Part shown: positions 5,366 to 9,883 of the stretch, one piece after another
Numbering within the stretch: position 1 is the stretch's first letter
Layout: each line of letters opens with the position of its first letter
Assembly (NCBI GenBank): GCA_964608845.1
Contig: CAZSPP010000009.1
Location: forward strand, 1 to 9,883
DNA length: 9,883 bases
Direction of reading: 5' to 3'
Source: JAHLMP01 sp964608845
Lineage (GTDB): Archaea > Aenigmatarchaeota > Aenigmatarchaeia > GW2011-AR5 > JAHLMP01
Notes under the pieces: generated by a model
Databases searched by the model: none
What the model saw: only the letters and a program-made list of their open reading frames with translations
Told to the model about the DNA's origin: nothing
Program-made: the position numbers and the translations under genes

Positions 5366-7087
5366 ATGATAGACCTAAAAGAAATTTCATTGAAAAGTAT
5401 TAATAGTGAATTCTACTTACCTTTACCAAAAGGCTATGAGATAGGAAAAACAAAATATATAATAGTAACAGGAAGTGTAATGTCTGGCATAGGAAAAGGA
5501 ACATTCACATCTTGCTTAGGCACTTTGTTAAAATGCCATGGATTTAATATCACAATGCTTAAATTTGATGGATATTTGAACTATGATGCTGGGACATTAA
5601 ATCCTTATAGGCATGGTGAGGTGTTTGTATTAGATGATGGTACAGAGTGTGATTTAGATTTAGGTTCTTATGAAAGATTTACTAACCAAAATTATTCTAA
5701 GGAAAACTATCTTACTTCTGGAAAGATATTCAAAACAATAATAGAAAAAGAAAGAAGAGGAGAATTTTTAGGAAGAGATGTGCAATTTATTCCTCATGTT
5801 ACTGGTGAAATAAAAATGTTTTTGAGAAACCTTGCAAATTTAAGTAAAGCAGATATTGTTCTCGTTGAGGTTGGTGGTACAGTAGGAGATTTGGAAAATG
5901 CATATTTTCTTGAGGCATTGAGAGAAATGAAATATGAAGAAGGAAATAATATATGCATCATTAATGTTACTTATATCATAGAACCAAGTTTTCTAGGAGA
6001 GCAAAAAAGCAAGCCTGCCCAGCTTGGAATTAAAAGGTTGCATGAATTAGGAATTCAGCCCGATATCATTGTTTGCAGATCTGAAAATAAAGTTAAGAAT
6101 AGCATAAAAGAAAAGATAAGTTTGTTTTCAAATGTTGCCTTGAATAGAGTATTTGAGCTTGTAAATGTTGATAATGTTTATAAATTACCTTTATACTTAA
6201 AATCGCAAGGAATTGATAAAACAATATTTGAAATTCTTGATATTAAGCCAAAGGAAAATAAAAGTGATATGACCTTTGAAAAATGGGAATCATTTGTAAA
6301 ACTCTTTGATAAAATAAACAAAAAGATAAAGATAGCCATAGCAGGAAAATATGTTGATGTGAAAGATTCTTATATAAGCATTATAAAGGCTTTAGAACAT
6401 ACATCAGCATATTGCCAAGCAAAGCCAGAAATAAAATGGATAAATACTGAAGATTTGGAAAATTTGAGTAGAGAAGATATTGAAAATGAGCTGAAAAAAA
6501 TTTTTTCTGATGTTGATGGATTAATAATTCCAGGAGGATTTGGAAAAAGGGGAATTGAAGGTAAAATAGCCTGCGTAAAATATGCAAGAGAAAATAATAT
6601 CCCTTTTTTAGGAATTTGTTTGGGTTTTCAAATAGCTTTAATAGAGTTTGCAAGAAATGTTTGTGGACTAAAAAATGCAAATTCTACAGAATTTGATTTA
6701 TTTACAGAAAATCCTGTTGTTGATTTGCTTGAAGAGCAAAAGAGAATTGAAGGCTTAGGTGGAACAATGAGATTAGGAGGAAAGGATGTTGAAATTGTTG
6801 AAGGTACATTAGCTTATAAGCTTTATAAAAAAAGAATTGTGAGAGAAAGGTTTAGGCATAGGTATGAGTGCAATCCAAAATATATAAAAATGTTTGAAGA
6901 TTTCGGAATTGTTTTTTCCGGCAAGGCTCCAAATAGCAATATAATGCAAATATTAGAAATTCCTAAGAATAAATTTTTTATTGCGACTCAATTTCATCCA
7001 GAATTTACTTCAAAACCATTATCACCAAATCCAATATTTAAAGGTTTTGTTGAAGAATGTGTAAAAAGTGAAAAAAATGAGATATGA
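5366..7087 (+). CDS. pyrG: CTP synthase (glutamine-hydrolysing), variant subgroup with N-terminal extension
   Basis: CTP synthase makes CTP from UTP, ATP and glutamine. I start at ATG 5366 (573 residues); an upstream TTG at 5357 overlaps the SpoIIM stop and is less likely. The synthetase domain (about 29-295) has the P-loop GSVMSGIGKG with Lys44, Lys66, Asp98 in DLDLGSYERF and Glu168 in VEVGGTVGDLE, matching E. coli Lys18, Lys40, Asp72 and Glu140. The UTP-site segment reads KSKPAQ (214-219) rather than TKPTQ. The glutaminase domain (about 320-565) has PGGFG (389-393), nucleophile Cys418 in GICLG, and His544/Glu546 in FHPEF, so ammonia production should work. Usual family motifs are altered: DPYLNVDPGTM is DGYLNYDAGTL, and HYERF is SYERF. 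About 25 residues precede the first strand, where most family members start within a few. The C-terminus overlaps hisS by 11 bases. Confidence 0.95.
   Translation: MIDLKEISLKSINSEFYLPLPKGYEIGKTKYIIVTGSVMSGIGKGTFTSCLGTLLKCHGFNITMLKFDGYLNYDAGTLNPYRHGEVFVLDDGTECDLDLGSYERFTNQNYSKENYLTSGKIFKTIIEKERRGEFLGRDVQFIPHVTGEIKMFLRNLANLSKADIVLVEVGGTVGDLENAYFLEALREMKYEEGNNICIINVTYIIEPSFLGEQKSKPAQLGIKRLHELGIQPDIIVCRSENKVKNSIKEKISLFSNVALNRVFELVNVDNVYKLPLYLKSQGIDKTIFEILDIKPKENKSDMTFEKWESFVKLFDKINKKIKIAIAGKYVDVKDSYISIIKALEHTSAYCQAKPEIKWINTEDLENLSREDIENELKKIFSDVDGLIIPGGFGKRGIEGKIACVKYARENNIPFLGICLGFQIALIEFARNVCGLKNANSTEFDLFTENPVVDLLEEQKRIEGLGGTMRLGGKDVEIVEGTLAYKLYKKRIVRERFRHRYECNPKYIKMFEDFGIVFSGKAPNSNIMQILEIPKNKFFIATQFHPEFTSKPLSPNPIFKGFVEECVKSEKNEI
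7068..7071 (+). promoter_or_regulatory. GTGA Shine-Dalgarno core deciding the hisS start
   Basis: AGTGA (7067-7071) lies five bases before the ATG at 7077, the same spacing as the AGGTGA sites elsewhere in the window. The GTG at 7068 could be mistaken for a start codon, but it is better explained as part of this ribosome-binding site inside the 3' end of pyrG. Confidence 0.55.
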
Positions 7088-8318
7088 AAATGTTAAAGGA
7101 ACAAAGGATTTTAATCCAGAAGAAATGGAAAAAAGACAATATATCATAGATGTTATAAGAAAAACATTTGAAGAATTTGGTTTTGTAGAGATTGATACCC
7201 CATGCTTAGAGAAATGGGAAATTTTATCAAAAAAGGGTACTGGTGGAGAAGGAATCTTAGAAGAAACATATAAATTTGAAGACAAATCTAAAGCTTTGAT
7301 TGGATTAAGATATGATTTAACAGTTCCGTTAGCAAGATTTGTTGCAATGAATAAAAAATTACCATTACCTTTCAAAAGATATCAAATAGGAAAGGTTTGG
7401 AGATATGGAGATGTAAGCAAAGGTAGGTTAAGGGAATTTTTGCAGGCAGATATTGATATTGTTGGTGCTGAGAGTATTTTAGCTGATGCTGAGGTTTTGG
7501 CTTGTGCCTCTTTTGCATTAAGAAAATTAAAGATAGATTTTCTCATAAGAATAAACAGCAGGAAAGTATTAAATTCAATAATGAAAAAGGTAGGAATAAA
7601 AAACGAATTTGTAAATGATGTTTTAAGATCTATAGATAAATTAGATAAGATTAGCGAAGATGAAGTTAAAAAAGAGCTTTTTTCTAAAGGATTTAGCAGA
7701 GATGTTATAGAAAATATATTTGAAATGATAAAATCAAATCCTAATGAATTAAAAGTTGATGGAATAGATGAATTAAATAAGTTATCAGAATATCTTAAGC
7801 TTTTTGATGTGAAAAATTTTAAAATAGATTTTAGCTTAGCGAGAGGATTGGATTATTATACTGGTCCAATATTTGAAATTGTTTCTAAGAACAAAAATAT
7901 AGGAAGCATTGCAGGAGGAGGAAGATATGATAATTTAATAGAATTATTTTCTTCAGAAAAGATCCCAGCAACAGGAATAAGCTTAGGAATAGAAAGAATA
8001 TTTGAAATTTTATCAGATTATCCAAAAAAGAAAAGGATATTTGTTGCATTGTCAAATGAAGATGTTTTTGAGGATGCTATAAAAATTGTTAAAATGCTTA
8101 GAGAAAAGTTTTATGTGGATTATGATTTGAAAGGAAGAAAGCTTTCAAAACAAATGGAATATGCCAATGCAAGAAAATTTTCTATTGTTATTATTGTAGG
8201 AAAAAGGGACTTGGAAAACAAAGAAGTAACTGTAAGGGATATGGAATCAGGAGAAGAAAAGAAAATAAAAATAGAAAACTTAGAAAGCTTTTTAGAAGGG
8301 TATTTGGAATTAGTTTAG
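7077..8318 (+). CDS. hisS: Histidyl-tRNA synthetase
   Basis: HisRS attaches histidine to tRNA-His. From ATG 7077 the protein is 413 residues, the usual size, and begins MRYENVKGTKDF, the family's typical N-terminus; an upstream in-frame GTG (7068) would add only three residues. Class II catalytic-core motifs are in order: motif 1 region FVEIDTPCLE (36-45), the glycine-rich loop with LRYDLTVPLAR (77-87), motif 2 YQIGKVWRYG...REFLQADIDIVG (102-130), the HisRS-specific LARGLDYYTG (255-264) with the catalytic Arg256, and motif 3 ATGISLGIERI (298-308) preceded by AGGGRYDNL. A helical insertion lies at about 165-245, and the anticodon-binding domain at about 318-413, with YDLKGRKLSKQMEYANA typical of that fold. 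It overlaps the end of pyrG by 11 bases and is the last gene of the cluster; the opposite-strand gene ends 31 bases downstream. Confidence 0.97.
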   Translation: MRYENVKGTKDFNPEEMEKRQYIIDVIRKTFEEFGFVEIDTPCLEKWEILSKKGTGGEGILEETYKFEDKSKALIGLRYDLTVPLARFVAMNKKLPLPFKRYQIGKVWRYGDVSKGRLREFLQADIDIVGAESILADAEVLACASFALRKLKIDFLIRINSRKVLNSIMKKVGIKNEFVNDVLRSIDKLDKISEDEVKKELFSKGFSRDVIENIFEMIKSNPNELKVDGIDELNKLSEYLKLFDVKNFKIDFSLARGLDYYTGPIFEIVSKNKNIGSIAGGGRYDNLIELFSSEKIPATGISLGIERIFEILSDYPKKKRIFVALSNEDVFEDAIKIVKMLREKFYVDYDLKGRKLSKQMEYANARKFSIVIIVGKRDLENKEVTVRDMESGEEKKIKIENLESFLEGYLELV

Positions 8319-8349
8319 AAGTTATATTGGCATTTTATAGTGCTTAAAT

Positions 8350-8994
8350 TCAGCATTTCGTGATTTCATTTATTTGTTCTAAAGGAGTTAAGCCTTGAAA
8401 AACAATATTATCAACAATAACAGCAGGATATTTTTCTATTTTGTACTGTTTAATTATTGCATCTATTATAGTAAGATTTAGATCTGCTGCTAAGGGAATA
8501 AGCATTATTTTGTTTCCACACCTTTCTTTTAAATCAAGTAATATAGAAGCCTGAGTTTTTTGATCAATAACTTCATCTTTTGTTAAATTATGCTGTTTAT
8601 AAAAATAAACAACATTATTATATGTAAAATTGCATTTTTCTTTTAATTCAATGCTATTTAACCAGAATTGTGTTTGTAATAGAACATATCTTCTTTTTTC
8701 ATCATATAATTCAGGAGTAAATCTATTCGTCTTTTCAGCAAACTCTATTTCCAAACCCTCTTTATAAATTTTCTCATTATATGCAAGGTTTTGGTTGAAT
8801 GCTATTTCACAATAATCCTTTTCTATTTTCTGAAAGTATGTATATAGAAGGCGAGCATCATTCCAAGAAATATCCAATTTTACAATTCTTCTTTTAACAT
8901 CTTGTAGTCTATATTGATCAAGCCATATCCCTAAAATTAATCCAGAAAAGAATACGAGTATTGTAAGAATAGCAGCTTTTATATAAACATTCAT
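8350..8994 (-). CDS. Membrane-anchored thioredoxin-fold protein lacking CxxC
   Basis: I choose ATG 8994 (214 residues) because AGGTGA lies four bases upstream; the more distal ATG at 9018 would start inside the preceding gene and lacks such a site. One transmembrane helix (about 5-24) anchors a domain expected outside the cytoplasm. A helical region (about 28-120, with Cys62 and Cys121) precedes a thioredoxin-like domain (about 124-214): NNVVYFYKQHN as the first core strand, a charged helix, KIMLIPLAADL as the second strand, then the cis-proline segment YPAVIVDN (189-196). The place where CxxC should follow the first strand reads HNLTKDE, so it cannot do thiol-disulfide exchange there. Other cysteines are Cys159 and the final residue Cys214. 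It is translationally linked to the upstream glycosyltransferase, whose stop overlaps its Shine-Dalgarno site. It could be a structural or substrate-binding partner; function is unknown. Confidence 0.75.
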   Translation of the reverse strand: MNVYIKAAILTILVFFSGLILGIWLDQYRLQDVKRRIVKLDISWNDARLLYTYFQKIEKDYCEIAFNQNLAYNEKIYKEGLEIEFAEKTNRFTPELYDEKRRYVLLQTQFWLNSIELKEKCNFTYNNVVYFYKQHNLTKDEVIDQKTQASILLDLKERCGNKIMLIPLAADLNLTIIDAIIKQYKIEKYPAVIVDNIVFQGLTPLEQINEITKC

Positions 8995-8998
8995 ATAT

Positions 8999-9004
8999 TC
9001 ACCT
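8999..9004 (-). promoter_or_regulatory. Shine-Dalgarno site AGGTGA overlapping upstream stop codon
   Basis: The hexamer is followed by four bases (ATAT) and the ATG at 8994. It is fused with the TAG stop of the glycosyltransferase (9005-9003), reading TAGGTGA. This selects the shorter start of the thioredoxin-fold gene and implies that ribosomes ending the first gene are well placed to start the second. Confidence 0.8.
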
Positions 9005-9883
9005 ATTTTGTTAGCCAAGTTTTTGATATGTTTTTTCTTTTTATTTCAAAGAATTTAAAGATTGAATAAATTAAAACCAAAGGGAAAAGCAATATGTAAG
9101 CTGTTGGAAATAGTATTAAAGAAATTTTGTCATACTTATCATTTTTGTTAATTTTATAATTTTCATTCTTTGAATAATTCTTTAAGAATTTGTAAGAATC
9201 GAAGCTTATTGAAATCAAATATAAAGAGCTTAAGAAAATAATAACTCCAAAAATAGTAAATAAATCTATTGCATACTTTATTTCAAATCTTTGGAATGGA
9301 TTTGTGCCATATTTCATTGCTTCTAAAACATAAAGCAAAAAGTTTTGAATAGAATTGAATATAAGATATGCAGAAATAATAACGCCAAGAGTTGTTAATG
9401 TGTAACCAATAAAAGAATATGGTATAATAAATTTTCTGAGTGTTGTTTTTCTTTTAACATATCTTAAATATTTTCCTAAGGTTTGAAAACCACCAATGTT
9501 CCATCTCGTTCTTTGCATCCACCATTTTTTTAAATTTTTTGGATAATCTGTCCAAGCCTTTGCGTCAAAAGCCATTCTTATCTTATAATTATTTGCAAGT
9601 ATTCGCCAAGCTATTTCTATATCTTCTGTCAAATTCTTTTCATCGAAGCCGCCGAGTTTTAGAATTATGTCTTTTCTGAATACTGAAAGTGGACCAGGAG
9701 TTACCATTATGGCATTAATTTTTTCTTGCAGTTTTCTGAAACAGGATATCATTATAAATTCCAAATTTTGAAGTTTCTGAAGCAAGGTTTTAGGATTTTT
9801 TACAAGTATGTTTGCAGTCACTGCAGCAACTTTTTTATTCAATTTATTTCCATCATAAAAATGCTCTATACAATTTTTTAAAG
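9003..9883 (-). CDS. Family 2 glycosyltransferase, membrane-bound, processive type (partial, 5' end off window)
   Basis: The frame is open to the right edge, so the start lies outside; the TTG at 9842 is not needed as a start because coding continues upstream of it. The visible 292 residues hold the later part of a GT-A catalytic domain: PGPLSVFRKD (62-71), GGFDEKNLTEDIEIAWR (77-93) with the TED catalytic/acceptor motif at 85-87, and QRTRW (123-127), the Q-x-x-R-W motif of processive GT2 enzymes such as hyaluronan, chitin and poly-GlcNAc synthases. Three membrane segments follow (about 151-176, 203-226, 252-278), with a lysine-rich cytosolic loop between the second and third. The nucleotide-sugar-binding N-terminal half and any N-terminal helix are missing from the window. 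The sugar and product cannot be told; a surface polysaccharide or glycolipid is likely. It is translationally linked to the thioredoxin-fold gene. Confidence 0.88.
   Translation of the reverse strand, partial: LKNCIEHFYDGNKLNKKVAAVTANILVKNPKTLLQKLQNLEFIMISCFRKLQEKINAIMVTPGPLSVFRKDIILKLGGFDEKNLTEDIEIAWRILANNYKIRMAFDAKAWTDYPKNLKKWWMQRTRWNIGGFQTLGKYLRYVKRKTTLRKFIIPYSFIGYTLTTLGVIISAYLIFNSIQNFLLYVLEAMKYGTNPFQRFEIKYAIDLFTIFGVIIFLSSLYLISISFDSYKFLKNYSKNENYKINKNDKYDKISLILFPTAYILLFPLVLIYSIFKFFEIKRKNISKTWLTK

Noticed and set aside
6381..6680. Minus-strand 99-codon frame inside pyrG
   Set aside because: Antisense to conserved glutaminase-domain sequence; composition is a shadow of Lys/Glu/Asn-rich codons.
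7022..7375. Minus-strand 117-codon frame across the pyrG/hisS junction
   Set aside because: Antisense to the conserved hisS N-terminus and pyrG C-terminus; no supporting start signal.
8319..8349. Possible hairpin terminator between hisS and the convergent gene
   Set aside because: Only a three-base stem (GCA/TGC) around an A/T loop can be drawn and no long T-run follows on either strand within the gap.

Overview
The window looks like a compact, strongly AT-rich archaeal chromosome segment, possibly from the DPANN / Woesearchaeota-Pacearchaeota side of the tree, although the lineage cannot be fixed from this sequence alone. Three things support archaea: an archaeal/eukaryal-type ATP-dependent DNA ligase, a SpoIIM-like membrane protein of the kind found in non-sporulating archaea, and AGGTGA-type Shine-Dalgarno sites mixed with TATA boxes placed for leaderless or short-leader mRNAs. 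Coding density is very high; the longest stretches without a gene are about 110 bases. I see no rRNA, tRNA, CRISPR array, insertion sequence or prophage.

Layout. (1) Positions 1-1708, minus strand: two exported surface proteins in tandem. One is a complete 259-residue secreted protein. The other is a lipoprotein-like protein running off the left edge, which does not begin and end inside the window. Both are built from NVG-type beta-sandwich domains, each with a cysteine pair. (2) 1749-3416, plus strand: DNA ligase, divergent from the surface genes. (3) 3413-4079, minus strand: two small unknown proteins sharing a roughly 44-residue helical, HTH-like module, present twice in one and once in the other. 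The first of them shares its stop position with the ligase. (4) 4187-8318, plus strand: a tight four-gene cluster (two-TM small protein, SpoIIM-like protein, CTP synthase, histidyl-tRNA synthetase), with intergenic gaps of 1 and 5 bases and one 11-base overlap. (5) 8350-9883, minus strand: a membrane glycosyltransferase of the processive GT2 type, open at the right edge, overlapping by its stop codon the Shine-Dalgarno site of a membrane-anchored thioredoxin-fold protein that has lost its CxxC.

How it fits together. Ligase, pyrG and hisS are housekeeping genes (Okazaki fragment joining and repair, CTP supply, tRNA-His charging). The two minus-strand edge regions both concern the cell surface: cysteine-paired exported proteins, a glycosyltransferase and a thioredoxin-like extracytoplasmic protein. 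There is no clear defence or mobile system here. The least-explained items are the two module-sharing small proteins (3413-4079), the regular cysteine pattern of the exported proteins, the variant CTP synthase with an N-terminal extension, and the redox-dead thioredoxin-fold partner of the glycosyltransferase.
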